Positions 35,107 to 48,900 of a DNA stretch of 64,000 nucleotides are shown in pieces. The notes under the pieces were generated by a model. It was not told the DNA's origin and did no database searches. It saw only the letters and a list, made by a program, of their open reading frames with translations. The DNA is taken from NCBI GenBank assembly GCA_947184155.2, contig CAMXCT020006643.1:104020-168019 (forward strand). The letters are read 5' to 3'. A program made the position numbers and the translations under genes. The stretch is from Cladocopium goreaui. Taxonomy: Eukaryota > Sar > Dinophyceae > Suessiales > Symbiodiniaceae. Each line of letters opens with the position of its first letter. Positions within the stretch are counted from its first letter, which is position 1.

Positions 35107-35374
35107 TAGGTTCATCTCTCAGGGCCGCAGTTGGTATCCTGGGGTTGCTGAAAATCTACCTCTTACGGGTCTGGTGTCCCTGTGGAGTACCATCTTTACA
35201 TTATAATACCAGTAGCACCCACACAAGGCGGTGGCGGAACTTTCAAAAATAGGAAACCTATAGGAGAGCTTTGTTTTTGTGAATCACGGATGGCAGAGCG
35301 AATCCACTGATGGACTCGAAGGTGGTTGGAGTTGTGCAGTGGTCACCTGGTCGGTCACCTCAGTCACAACTGCT

Positions 35375-36115
35375 GGATGTAGTGTGGTGTAGCGCAGCTG
35401 TAGTTGTAGTTGCAGTGTAGTGGAGTTGTAGTTGTGGTGTAGTCTAATTAGTGTAGTGCAGTTGCAGTTGCGTCTGTGGTGGTGTAATGAGTGTAGTGTA
35501 ATGTAATGTATTGCAGGGTAGTGTAGTGTAGCCTAGCGTAGTGTAGTGTAAAGTAGCGTAGTTGTAGTTGTAGCTGTAGTTGTGTTTAGTGTAGTGTGGT
35601 GTGGTGTAGTGTAGTGTAATGTAATTAGTGTAGTGTAGTGTAATCTAGTGTAGTTGTAGTTGGAAGTTGTAGTTGTAGCTAGTTTAGAGTAGCGTAGTGT
35701 AGTGTAGTGTCATGCAGTGCAGTGCAGTGTCGTGTAATTGAGTGTAGTGGAGTGTAGTATAGTGTAGTGTAGTGTAGTGTAATGTAATTAGTGTAATGTA
35801 ATGTAGTTGTAGTTATAGTTGTAGTTGTAGTATAGTAATGTGTAGTGTAGTGTAATGTAGTGTAATGTAATTATTCTAACGTATATACTGTAAATTGGCT
35901 AGTGTAGCGTAATGTAGTTGCACTTGTGCTTGTAGTTGCGGTTGTAGTTGTATTTGTTGTTGTAGCGTCGTGTAGTGTAGTGAAATGGAGTGCAGTGTAG
36001 TGTAGTGTTGTTACTGTAGTGTAGCGTAGTGTAATGTAAAGTGGTTGGGGTTGTAGTTGTAGTTAGTGTAGTGTAGTGTAATGTAATTAGCGTTAGTGTA
36101 GTGTAGCGGCGGTTG
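35375..36115. repeat. TGTAG/TGTAGT minisatellite
   Basis: About 740 bases of degenerate gtagt and tgtag units with interspersed ttgtagt runs, upstream of copy 2 and absent upstream of copy 1. Confidence 0.9.
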
Positions 36116-36149
36116 TAGTTGAAAACGTTTTGTTCTCTTTTGGCAAGGT

Positions 36150-36400
36150 GCAGAATCCCTTGTGCCTACCAGGCAAAACGACATCCAAACGTCCAAAAGT
36201 GCTCCGAACCCCTCAGTTTCTTAGCACATGACTTCGACATGTGCTTCGCGCCACAACGGCGTACACTTTTAACTTCAAAAGGTGCTCCGAACTCCGAAGC
36301 CCTCAGTTTTTTCAACTTTTGGCTTCGAAACGTTCTTCACGCCACAACGGCGTGCAACTTTTTATCTCTCATCTGGCCACATGGCTCCGCACCCGCCGCT
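36150..36400. repeat. Two diverged tandem copies of about 115 bp
   Basis: The phrases ccgaa...ccctcagtttctt, gcttcgcgccacaacggcgt and ttcacgccacaacggcgtgc mark two copies. No function is seen. Confidence 0.6.
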
Positions 36401-36751
36401 TTAGCAAGCCCACAAATCATCGAAAAACGCAATGTTTCGCGGCTTTCCTACCTTTTCGCGCACCTGCATCTTCTTTCTTCTGACTCTTTGTCTTTCTCTG
36501 GCTCTTCCCACCTCTGCTTTTCCATCGGTCCATATTGTCGGAAGTTTGACTTCTAAACTTCCTTCGATAATTGGAGCATCCCCCCGTTTTTTGAGGTACA
36601 ATTCAAAAACACACTCTTCAAACTGTTGGTGAACCATATTGCAACTTGAGTTTCCATTGGTCAGATATGGTCCAATGATGTCAGATCAAGTGAAATTCCG
36701 AAGCCATTTGGGCAACCCCATCCCAGCCCTCGAACTGTTGCAGCACCTGCC

Positions 36752-36935
36752 ATGGCGGTGGAAGACCAACAGCTGATTGCCGATGCTCAAAACGAGGAGC
36801 GCAGTGCAGGAGGCTGGCGGCGGGCATCCGGGCCCTTGGTGCTTGGACTTCTGGGGAGCAACCTGCTGTTTCTTGGAGTCTGGCAATGCAGGATGATCCT
36901 GGAAGTTTGCAAATCATCAACGGAGCTATGGCTAG
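36752..36935 (+). CDS. Copy 2 exon 1: N-terminal anchor
   Basis: Starts MAVEDQQLIADAQNE and keeps the PLVLGLLGSNLLFLGVW hydrophobic span. It differs from copy 1 at several residues; the 3' end is approximate. Confidence 0.5.
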
Positions 36936-39900
36936 CCTTACTCCCCTTTGTTTATAGGGGCCAAGGGGCTACGAATTGAGCAAACCGTTTGATAGTCAAT
37001 GTCAACCACAGTTGAAGAAACATTGGAAAACAGTGGCTGGCCATCTGAATTGTTCGGGGCTAGTGCCAACAAGTGATGATTTGTTATTAATGAAATATGA
37101 TACAATGCGACCCCCAAAAAATTGAAATCTCCCCGTTTTCTATTTAAGTTCTGGTGTCTTGATTGGCAACTGGATGATTTCTCCCTGGCAACTGGTACGC
37201 CTATATAATATGAAGGGAAACGATTTAGACTCAGTTGCAATTATTACAATTCATTGGTAGTAACCCCCCAAAAAAGCAAAACATAGATCAGTAATTTACC
37301 ACTATTTTAATTGGATTTTACTTTTCTATCTTGTCGGGGTTGCTATACATATTGTAACTTACCTCCAGAATCAGGACATGTATGAAAAGACACTTGTTGC
37401 CACATGTTGCCATCTACCCCAACGGAAATGGTGTTGAAACAACTTGTGTTGAAACATTTTTTAATCAACAGACAAGCATGCCAATGTATACAAAGTGTGT
37501 GATTTTTTGGGGTTGTAGTGTTTGCATTCTTTTCAGTTGTGTGTGTGCGCAGTGGAGGGGGGACAAAGTCTTCCAATGTTAAGGTTTGCCAAATCTGCGT
37601 TTCTGTGGCAGGTTAAATTAATGACATGCCCGTAAAAAGGCAAGTAAGGTACAAACTTTATTGGCATGAATTCTAATCGTTAGATAGTAAAAAAAAACAT
37701 GGTGGGGATATATTGGCGGTTCCACAAATGGGGTATCACCAATAGCTGGATGGTTTATAATTAATGGAAAATCCCAATCTAAAATTGAGATCTCTTCGCC
37801 ACCCCAAGGCTTTTGTGCATGGTTCTTTGGCTGGCCATTGCCCCAGGGGCTGGTTCACCGTCCGCGGATGGTCCAAAGGATCGTGATCTCATGTTGCCCT
37901 TGCACTCCGAGTTCCGCCGGGAGCAACAGGAGCAACGGCACCTCTTCGACGTGAACTTGTTCGATGAGCCGGATGAGCCGTATGAAGACTACCCCACTGA
38001 CACTGGGACATGGCACAACTGGGTGCTGAAAAAATATATAAATGTTCTTCATTGATTCCCAAACTTTTTGCGACCCCAATTGCTGCCAATCCCAAAGCTC
38101 AACGCGTGCTCAGCTCAAGGCTAGACAGATTTCAAGCCTCTAAATCCTATGCTTGGAAAAATATCCCGAGTAAGTTTGTGAGACTGTGGAAGCTTGAAGT
38201 GGCCCTTCCTTCAAATTGTGAAATGACGTCCCATCATTGGCTCCCACTCTCGAGAAAAGTGTTGAATTCACCTGATATCAGCGACATAAGCCATCATTTT
38301 TCCGAGGAAAACAGCATCGTGAAGACCACTTGTGTGATCGATGCAGTGCAAGCGGCAACCTATTTGGGGAAGGCTGTGGTGAACATCTACCGCGCGGAGA
38401 TTTGTCCTGATGATGAGCCTTTGGGCTGTACGGCTCCTACGAACTGAATGCGGGTGATCTCATTTTGAACCTATCTGACTTACATAACTACATTTAATTA
38501 CTGGACCTACCCGGAGTAATAGGCCCTAACTACTAGTGTATTATACAATGCTATGATTTGGGATATGTTCCTACTAAGCTTGGTACCCCCTTCTTGATAA
38601 TCGGGGTGGTACTTGGGGTTTTTGATCCTAGGTTGACAGGAGCAGTTGCCATGACTGGGAAACCAACGATGTGTTATATCCTTCATTCGTGTTCGATGCA
38701 CGTATTTTTCCGCGGCTCACATTTGTCAATGCGCCGAAGGCAAAATATATACATGTTTCTTGTTTGGAGGGGTATATTTTTACGTACCTTTACACATTAA
38801 TGTATCATTTCAGGTTTAAATGTACACAGAGGATCACAGAGGCACTTAAGACATCTCAAATTGCCGATGAGAGTTTACAAGACATGTTGCAAGAAACCCC
38901 ATAGTTGCTCATAAATCCATGGTTTCCTCATGAACCAACTCATCTTCCAGGCTCCCGTGGCTCATGCCATCACTTCCATTCTGTGGCTCACGGCCTTTCT
39001 AACCAGCGCCAGCTCCACCTGTGCAGCTACCATCTCCCAGGGCGGCTCATGTGCTGCAGCCATTCTGAGGGATTTGGCCACGGCAGGGTCCACGATCTAC
39101 GGCTTTGATGAAGATTGCTATTTGACCAAGCCCAGGGAGACCAGCTGGAGACTGTGCGTTTTTGAGGGTGGGGCGTACTTTGCTTAGCTTTTTTTTTTAC
39201 ATAGATCTTGTTCCATCATGTTCTATCTCCAACTCCAGCAAGATGTGGAATGGCTCCCCAAGTGCAACTAAGGCGTGTGTATCCGCGGTGGTACCAGCAT
39301 TTGCTCCCAGAACCCGAGGAGCGGCGCCTGCGGAGCACCAGAGGCGCGCAGAACCTCACGGCCTACCGCGCCAAGTCTGCCGAGATTGCCGCGAAGCTCC
39401 GAAATCTGACGGCGCCCTCAGCCGGTGGCCGGGCCATGTTGCCCAACGTGCTGTTTGATGCCGAGAGCAAGGGACTTCCTCGCGATTTGGTGAGCAAACT
39501 GCAGAAGGTCAGAGCAGTGGATGCCAAACATAACTACAACACCGAGCCTGGGTGGTGCTTTGAAAGATTTGAAAGATTATTTTGGCCGACTGTGTTGCTG
39601 GAGGTTGGCTTATCATCAATATTCAATAGTCCTACCATATCCTGCCATTATGAGGCTGCAACGCCATTTGCCATTCAAGTGGTTTAAAGGTGTATGTAGT
39701 ATCTAATATATGTAGAATTGGTTAGAAGTGCATCAAATCTTTTGATGTATGTACGTATGTAATGTGATGTGATGTCATGTGGTGTGATTTGATGTGATGT
39801 GATGTGGTGTGATGTATGTATTTAACATGTGCATACATGTCAGAATTTTTTATTTGAACGGGTTCTTTCATGTCATTTTCAAAACCACGGGCTTGGTGCA

Positions 39901-42900
39901 ACCTTTCCATTTACAAAAAACGGGCTCCTGAATGACTGAGGGAGTCCTGAATGGCTTGTTTGGTGATAGATTTTCCGACGAAATTGGGTGATAAACAGAT
40001 TCTGAATCAGGCTATCAAATTGCCTGGATGATATGCGATCAACATATTTGCTTACATTTTTGTGCACACACACACACTATTTCACAAATTCCCACGTAGT
40101 ATCTCCTTGCACCCCATTAAATAATCCCCATATATGATGTGACTTGTTGCTGACCTGTTTATTCAATTTTATTCAGGATTAGATGCAGGTACCGTGGGCA
40201 GATCCTATGTTGAGTCCCTATCTATCGCGTACACTTTACATAGCAGTGCGTTGCATTGCTTAGCATGACTCAGATGATGATCCCCAGTATACAGTCGGTG
40301 CCAGAATTATAGAACGGAATCAGGAGTACAAAAGTACGGTAAAATACCGTACCTTCGGACTCCTCCGGATCCCGATTCCGCGCGGATTCGGATCCTGTTC
40401 TATAATTGTTTTTTTCCGTTCTATAATTATTTTTCCGTTCTATAATTTTTTCCGTTCTATAATTCTTTTTTCCGTTCTTAATTTTTTCCGTTCTAGAATT
40501 TCTGGCAGCTCCATGATATTTATTGCATATTTGTACATGTACAGTACATATACCCCGGACAACAGTGACACGGAAACCAGAATTATAGAACGGTTTCCGC
40601 AAAATTAATTATAGAACGGAAAAAATAATTATAGAACGGTTTCCACAGAATTAATTATAGAACGGACAATTAATTATAGAACGAAATTGGTAAATGTGAG
40701 AAAAAATGGGGAAAACACAATTATAGAGCAAACCAGAATTATAGAACGACGAAAAAAATTAGGGGTAAGTTAAGGTACGTTTTTTTTTCCATACCTTCCG
40801 AGGAAAACAGAATTATGGAACAACAGGGTACGGTAAATAACCGTACCTTCGTACTCCTCAACTTCCGTTCTATAATTCTGGCACTGACCATAATTCCTTT
40901 CTAATGTTAAATGCGCCGCAAACCATGGAGTAGTTATGGATCTATTTCTACGTATAACAAGATGCAGCCCACGAACCCGAATGCTCACACGTATGTTAAT
41001 GGTACAGATGTCGAAACACATGGATATGCAGTCACGCAGAAGACTTTTCTGCAATAGTTGATTTGAACAGTCTTGTACATATATATTTCCCCTGTTACCA
41101 GTCTGCATTGTGGAGTGGAAAGCGTAGAGTGTGGAGTGTGGAGTGGAAAGTGTAGAGTGTGGAGTGTGGAGTGTAAAGTGAGGAGTCTGGAGTGTAAAGT
41201 GTGGAGTGGGGAGTGTAGAGGTGTAAAGTGTAGTGTGTGGAGTGTAAAGTGTACGGTGTGGAGTGTGGAGTGTAAAGTGCAAAGTATAAAGTGTGGAGTG
41301 TAAAGTGAGGAGTGTAAAGTGGGGAGTGTGGAGTGCAAAGTGCGGAGTGTGGAGTGTGGAGTGTGGAGTGGAAAGTGTAGAGTGTGGAGTGTAGAGTGTA
41401 AAGTGAGGAGTGTGGAGTGTAAAGTGTGGAGTGAGGCGTGTGGAGGGTGTAAAGTGTAGTGTGTGGAGTGTAAAATGTACGGTGTGGAGTGTGGAGTGTA
41501 GTGAGTGTGGACTGTAGTGTGGAGTGTGGAGTGTAAAGTGTGGAGTGATGAGTGTACAGTGTAAAGTGTGGAGTGTAGAGTGTAAAGTGTGGAGTGTAAA
41601 GTGTAGAGTGTAAAGTGTAGAGTGTGGAGTGTAAAGTGGGAAGTGTGGAGTGTGGAGTGTAAAGTGTAAAGTGTGGAGTGAGGAGTGTAAAATGTAAAAG
41701 TGTAAAGTGTGGAGTGTATTGTGGAGTGTGGAGTGTAAAGTGTAGAGTGTGGAGTGTGCAATGGAAAGTGTAGAGTGTGGAGTGGGGAGTTCAAAGTATT
41801 GAGTGTGGAGTGTAAAGTGTGGAGTGGGGAGTGTAGAGTGTGTAAAGTGTGGAGTGTAAAGTGGAGAGTGTGGAGTGTAAAGTGTGGAGTGAGGATTGTG
41901 GAGTGTGTAAAGTGTAGAGTGTGGTGGAGTGTGGAGTGTGGAGTGTAGGAGTGTGGAGTGTAAAGTGTAGAGTGTAAAGTGTGGAGTGCAAAGTGGAAAG
42001 TGTGGAGTGTAAAGTGTAGAGTGTGTTGGAGTGTAGAGTGTGGAGTCTGGAGTGTAGAGTGTGGAGTGTAGAGTGTGGAGCAAAGTGTAGAGTGTAAAGT
42101 GTGGAGTGCTTTGTTGCGCCAGCCACACAAAAGAACTGTCGACACGGTATAAAACAGGTTGGAATGTCACACAGTGCCACGCCTGCCACGCAAAACAACA
42201 CAACAACCTGCTTGGAAACCTCCAAAAAGGAGAGGTTGTGCAGCTTCCCCTATAGACACGGCGAAGCCACGGGAAAACCAGAGACTCGAGACGAGACACG
42301 TGGTAGCGCCAAAACGAGCATTTCGTGCGAGACATCCTCCAATTTTGACACTTTGTAGCATCAAAATCGAAGTTTTCCTACGAGTTTTCTGAGGAACCTG
42401 AAAATTTGCTATCCCAAAATCGATGTTTCGTGCCAGGCTTCCATCAATTTTCAGCACATCTCACAAAATGCCACGCCTGCCACGGAATCCGCACCTTGTC
42501 GCCACTTGACGCAGCCCTGCCAATGCGATTCGCAAAAAACACGCAACACGACACGTCTAAAGTGCTGCGCCTGCCACGCAAAATGACGATGGACACGTCC
42601 AAACTGCAGCGCCTGCCACGAAAACTGCAACGCATCTTCTGAAAACGTCGCAAGAGTATCGCGCTTGCCACACAAAACCATTTTCGACACGTTACAAAAC
42701 ACGTCTGAATGTCACGAAGTGCCACGCCTGCCACGCGAAACGAAGCAACAAGACGTTTGAAACCTACAAAAAGCACCCCTTCTGCAGAACTTACCATAGG
42801 CACGGCCATACGGGGATCGCGCGAACGGTTGCGGATGTAAACGCAACGTCGAGCGAACACACCCTCAACCCCCAGACCCCCAGAGTGAAACTGGAACCCT

Positions 42901-45900
42901 TGCTACGCATTCGGGAAAAAAGCCGTGTTTCCAACTTCAAAACGACCATCAAATCACAATTGTTTCCACTAAACCTGCACTCTTCACAAAATCTTTTTTT
43001 TGGCATTAACCCACCACTAAAGACACAATATTTGCCACTAAATCTCCAAAAACAAATACCTGGAACAGCAAACGATCAGTTTAAAGTAGGTGTTGTGATG
43101 GACGACCTCTTTTCTGTGAAACGACCACTTTCCCCTGGACCCTTTTCTCAGCCAAGGTGCGAACCTGCATGACCAAGCATGGCAGTGATGTCGCCCGCTC
43201 TTCAAGGGATATATTACAAGTTTATATACTATATATAGCATATCGATACTAATCATATCATCAATGTGTTGGATCGGATATAGGTGCATATATTTAGGTT
43301 TAGGCTACAACCAAGGTAACAGAAGGAGCTACATCAAATACCCCAACTGTGGCCACTATCTAGAAAATGTAATTTGCGATGCAACTTGTCCAATAGTATG
43401 CACAACACATTGACCGATTTTCACGCTTCTAGCTCTGTGCTTCATGGTGGGCCGTAGCCCAGTGATGGCTCCCTGGAAAGTATCACTGCCATGCTTACCA
43501 CTTTGGGCTGGGATTTTCTTCCACCTTGTGATTGTGAACCCTAATGACTTTTTACCTCCCAAGCTCAGATGCACGACTGCATGCCAGGTTTGGCCAATGA
43601 TGACGACAACCTGGGGCCAAGATGGACCGTGCGCCTATGGAAACGTTGGGTGGAGCTAGGTTGTGTTTAAGAAATAAAAGTTTAGGTTGTCCTACCATGT
43701 CCTACCATATACAACCCATATACCATGCTAGCATTTTTGCCCAAGATGGAACTCCAACAGTTGCGGAAATCTTTTTCCTATGTTGAGCCATGCATTCGAA
43801 AATGGGAGCACTCCCGTTCGACTCGGAAGCTGGCCATTCAAGGGGTCTCGATCATCCAAAATGACAAAGGGCCAATTCTATCACCACCTCCTTCGCTTGA
43901 AATCATCAGCAAGAACTATGATTTGTTGAAGGGTTTCACGGCTCACATGGCCGAGCAAGGCGTCATTGTAACACGCCTTCTTCCGCCAATACAGAAATCA
44001 GTGATTGCCTTTTATGAGTTGATGGAGCGGGATGTTTCCTCGGACCAAGCAAAAACTGTTTGCCATCAAGTTGCTAAGTCCTTGAAGAAGATGCTGCGGG
44101 TCATCCGTTCCAAATGGCAGAGATGGGAAATGCCACGTGTACCTCAACTTCCAACCATGACAAGTTCTTTTCCGATTTGTTTACAATGTTGTACATGCTG
44201 TCCAAAATACCTAGTCTGAATATTCCCATGCATACCAATCAAACCATTTAGGACAAGAAAGTCCGAGACCTGGTGATGGATGTGTCAATGGCTGCAACAA
44301 GAGCCACAGAAGAATCTTGATTCGCGATATGAATTTTTCACTTTGTAACGGTTGCTAATTGATGCATTGGGAATGCCTTTTAGCAACTCACTTTCTTTCA
44401 ATGAATAAACTTGTACACCTACTTAGGAGGGCCGATCCCCTTTCATCTTTCAAGCTGACCTTGCAAGTGGGAATGACGACGACGATGATGATGATGATGA
44501 CCAAATGAGCAGTCATACACTTCGTGAGTCTCTATCCCGCAGCAGCTCCCTTTTTGAAGAGGAACAAGCAAAGTCATACACTGAACTAGAAGCACTTGCT
44601 GACGCTATGGCACACGAAGAGCACCCCCCATGTGATTCGCAGGGGCTAGACTTTCGAGAAGCAGGGTGGGATTTCAGGGAAGAGGAGACAAAGTCCGATT
44701 CCGAAGTCGAGGTGGTGGGGGCGAAGGAGGCTCCAGCGACCCCAGCTCCATCCCATGCAACTCAACGAGAGCAGTTGTCAGTTCTTCTCGATCTTGTCAA
44801 GGTGAAGATGGGGCAGAGGGGTGTTAAGTCACATGCACCGTCCTTTGCTATCTCAATTAGTTTGTTCCTTTTCTTTCGCTTTTCCTATGTTCCCCAATCC
44901 CCCAAGCTGTTGGCTTAATTACTGTTCTCTCGGTGGGATCTGAGGCTTTCTGGTGATGATGCCAGGCTTCGTCATGGAAAATCCACCAACAACCTGGAAG
45001 GGTTTGATAGCTACTTGGTTGTTTGAATCTGTTTGTTTTTTATATACCCCAACTGACCCATGACCTTTTTTCACCACAGCTACCGCCGCTGCCAATACCA
45101 TGATTCTGCAGGTTCAGTTGCTGCAAGTGATGAACAAGACACCCAGCCGATTGAAAAGGAGGACCCGTTGCCTGCATCAAAGTCAGGTGTTCCAGGTGCT
45201 GAACGAGACACCCCGCCGATCGAGGACCCGGGCAAGTTTCTGGCAGCACAAATGGCAGAAGCAGAAACAAAGGCCATGGTGCAGCATGCACTCATGATTC
45301 ATGATGTTTTTTTTAATGCATGATTTAAATTTTGGGCTCCTATCATGCACATCCCAGAAGCACCCTGTCGTTGAAAAAATGGCAGGTCACCGATGGAAAG
45401 CCTGCGGCCTCTGGGGAGGTGGACATTGAAGTCTTTCTCAGAGAGCAGCAGCTTGCTCTTGCCAAGGCAAAGGCCCGAAAGAAAGGCAATGTGGAGGAGA
45501 GTGATGTGGAGGATGAAGGTATGGAGAAGGAGCCCCCCAAGAAGAACCCGGGAAAAGCCAAGGCGAAAGCTAAGGCGAAGGGCAGGGCGAAGGGCAAGGA
45601 TGATGATGGTGAAATGGATGATGAAGAGGTTGACCAGGAGGAGAGTGAGGATAGCAAAGAATCAGAGGAGGATTCCGTCAGGAAGAAGCCGAGAGCAAAA
45701 GCCAAGGCGAAAGCCAAGGCGAAGAGCACACACAAGCCGAAAGGCAAGGCGCAGAGCAAAGCCAAGGCGAAAGCCAAGGCGAAAGCCAAGGGGAAGAGCA
45801 AGGCCAAGTGCAAGGATGATGATGACGATGGTGACAATGATGGTGTAGAGGTGGACCAGGAGGAGAATGAGGATAGCAAAGAAGCAGAGGAACCCCCCAA

Positions 45901-48900
45901 GAAGAGACGAGCAAAAAGCAATTCGAAAGCTAAGGCGGAGGGCAAGGTGGAGGCTGAGAAGAAGCGCAAGGCAAAGTGTGTTGCTGAGGGCGATGGTGAT
46001 GGTGCGCATATCCCCAAAAAGACTTTCGCTAAGCGCAGCCAGTCCAACACATACCCTGAGCGTTGGACTGCAATTCGCGACTCCTATGAAAAGTACATCA
46101 GTGGGAAGGTTCAAGGCCAAGTCTGGGCAGAGGACAGGGCTGGGTTTCAACACATGGCTCAGGTGAGATGAAAACATTTTACATTTATAAAGTTTTTCAT
46201 ACCCCCAATAGCAGCCAAGCCCATGAGAGCAAATAGATACATTTTAAACCTTGTTTCATTGGGTGACCTTTGTCTGTCTTCAAGGTTTTTGACTCCCAAA
46301 GAAACTCAAAAGGGGCAGACTGGAAAATAGACATTCAACCTTATTTGGGACATGATCCTGCCATATGGATTCCGCAGGAGCAGTGGTGGGTTGTCTGCTG
46401 CAACCACGTCAAGGAGAATGGCAACAAGCTTGATGTGATCACGAAGGAGTTGGCCATTGACTTTCTGAAGTCTGAGACGATCAGTCCCTAGCTTTAATTA
46501 TCTGCATGGTTATAGTGATCTACATTTTTTACTTGACCATTTGTGGTGCATTTGTGGCTAACTTTTTGGGATGTTGTACCCTATCAAGTTCATACCATTC
46601 AATGGGGATTACAAGTTCAAACCAAGGTGCTTGGCTCACCGCTACTGGCGCCACATATATGAAGTCCATCTCAGCCTGAGCGGCCAATCTCTTGCGCAGC
46701 TGTATGAGTGATTTCAAATGGAAGCCAAGAGCTTCAATGGGGAGCTTTCATGGGGTCTTGATCTTAAGGGGCCACAGAGCCGCTACCTCCAGCCATAGTG
46801 ATGCTTTTGGCCATGGGGGAAAGGCGTGCGGTAAGTGACAATATATGAAACCAGCTGCATATAGTTTCCTACAATTCCATGCAGTATGTTTTTGACAATG
46901 TTAATCTTGGTCACTCTTGGTCACACGGGGATGCACGGCTTCATTCCCATGGCTTCTGTGGCGATCAGTCAGCGTCAAACCACCGCGCCGCAAAGAACTT
47001 GGAAAATGGTCATTGTGTTTACAGGGGTCCAGGTTGATTTGATCTTCCAACATTAAGTAAGGCATCCACCAGGCTTACAAGGAAAATATTCCATACACCA
47101 CATTCTCTTTTGTTGGTTAGCCGCTGTCCAACCTGAAAAACTCCCAAAAAGGACCCCCCCTTGGAAATTTGGCATTTTGGGATTTTTCCCTTTCACCGTG
47201 GCAAGCTAACGGGAAAATTCAATGTTTTTCCTCGGAGTGGGAAACTTTTGGAAATTGTGTCTACCTTTCAGAGGTGTATAGGGATCATGTTGATAGCAAT
47301 CATTGCAAATACTTTCAACCCTCTTGGACATCCAAATGTAGGTTTGGAATACAAGTTGACAGTGGGTCAGATTCTAATTCTCAACCCATTTACCATTACC
47401 GTTTACCCACCATTGCTCTTCCCATGGCACTGCCTGCAGAGGTACCGGCTGGATATCTGATGACGAATATGACGAACTTCCACGCATTCCTCCTCGACAA
47501 GGTGCTGACCCGCCCATGCCCTGCTGATGGCCCAGGGAGAAGATTGACAATGAGACACTGGTAAAATTATTGCAACACTTCAGATTGCTCGTCTAGCCTT
47601 TGGGATATACTTGTGTACCTGCAACCACAGCTCTCAAGTAAACCATTTGACCATAGTCCCAGTTTTATCCCTGGACTGCCATGGGGCACCGTACTTTTGA
47701 AAGTGTAGGGTTGTCCATGCTGAAGAAAGGTGCGCCAAAGGCCAGCTATCAGTCTGAACATTTGATTTGACAATTGACAAAGACAACTGCTTCACTAGCT
47801 TCCCATGCTTTGCAATCAGTGGACTCCTGGCAGTTGTTTATCCTGGTGATCGGTCTGCTTTACTGGAACAGCCGGGTGGAGCTTAACGAGGCCATAGTGG
47901 TATAGGTATGCAGTTTTGGTCGCATCAAACCCCATGCAGTTCAGACTTATATCGAACATGTGCGGGATGACCTGGCCAGCGGGGTTGCCACTGAGCTAAG
48001 GGCTACACATTCATAGAGCACTATGCAGGGTGCGGAGCCATGACCCGAGCAGCGAGGGAACAGTGTGGCGCGAGCGCCAAATTGGATATCGACTATCATC
48101 CAGCAATGGATGTGTGCACTTCAGCTGGGTTTGCGTGCTACTCTTAATTGATATACCAAAATGCATGGCATTGTCTACCATGGCAACTGCAGTGCCAATA
48201 ATCAATTTCATCCCGTTTTAAGGACACACCTAGTATCAGTTCTTCGTGGAGATGTTGAAGATTTTTGCACTTGGCTGGGCATTAAATGTTCCACGTGGGT
48301 ATCAATAAGCCGTCCCACGACCCTCCGATCCTTCTTTGATCCACTTGGAAACCAGGCCCTGGAGTCGGTGAGGCAAGGAAACCTGCAAGCGTCAAGGGCT
48401 GCATTGGTGATATGCCTAGTCATATGCCTCTACGGCACATTTGTGGTGGAGCAACCGTCCTCCAGTATCTTATGGCGTCATCACAGACTACAGTGGGTTT
48501 GTCGTCTCGTCCGGGTCAGGGGCTTATATGAAGAATTTTTGAATCAAATTGTAGGAATATATATCATGTGTATGCATTCCTTCTCTCCCTCTCTCTCTTT
48601 CTCTTTCCTGGTGAGCGTAGTCACTGTTGATTGTAGCTGTAGCCAAGGTATATCGGTGCAACTTTTGGATGGCATTCTTCAATAGCAAAACCCCAAAACG
48701 GACATCGTTATGGAGCAACTCAAAGCAGATCAGGAAGTTCTGGCTTGGTAAGCTGACAAAGGAGATCCGTCAATCCTTGAAGAAGAACAACCCTGATTTC
48801 AAGACTACGGTCACCTATGTAGATTCTCAAGGTAAGAAACGTTTTCATGGAACCAAGTCGCTAAGAAGCACCCAGAATCTCGGTTTAAAAAAATCATGTG

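Larger units (their letters stand above)
40968..42910. other. Satellite-bearing insertion replacing a short piece of the copy 1 intron
   Basis: Copy 1 has about 60 bases here; copy 2 has 1.9 kb. Homology resumes at ccgtgtttccaacttc (about 42921). It is made of the GAGTGT satellite and a CCACGC-rich repeat zone, listed separately. Confidence 0.7.

Noticed and set aside
40770-42335. 521-codon and 386-codon - strand open frames
   Set aside because: They run through the GTGGAGTGTAAA satellite. The HSTLYTLH-type text comes from a stop-free repeat unit.
45343-46177. 235- and 171-codon - strand frames
   Set aside because: Shadows of the Lys/Ala-rich + strand exon, which has matching splice phases on both sides.
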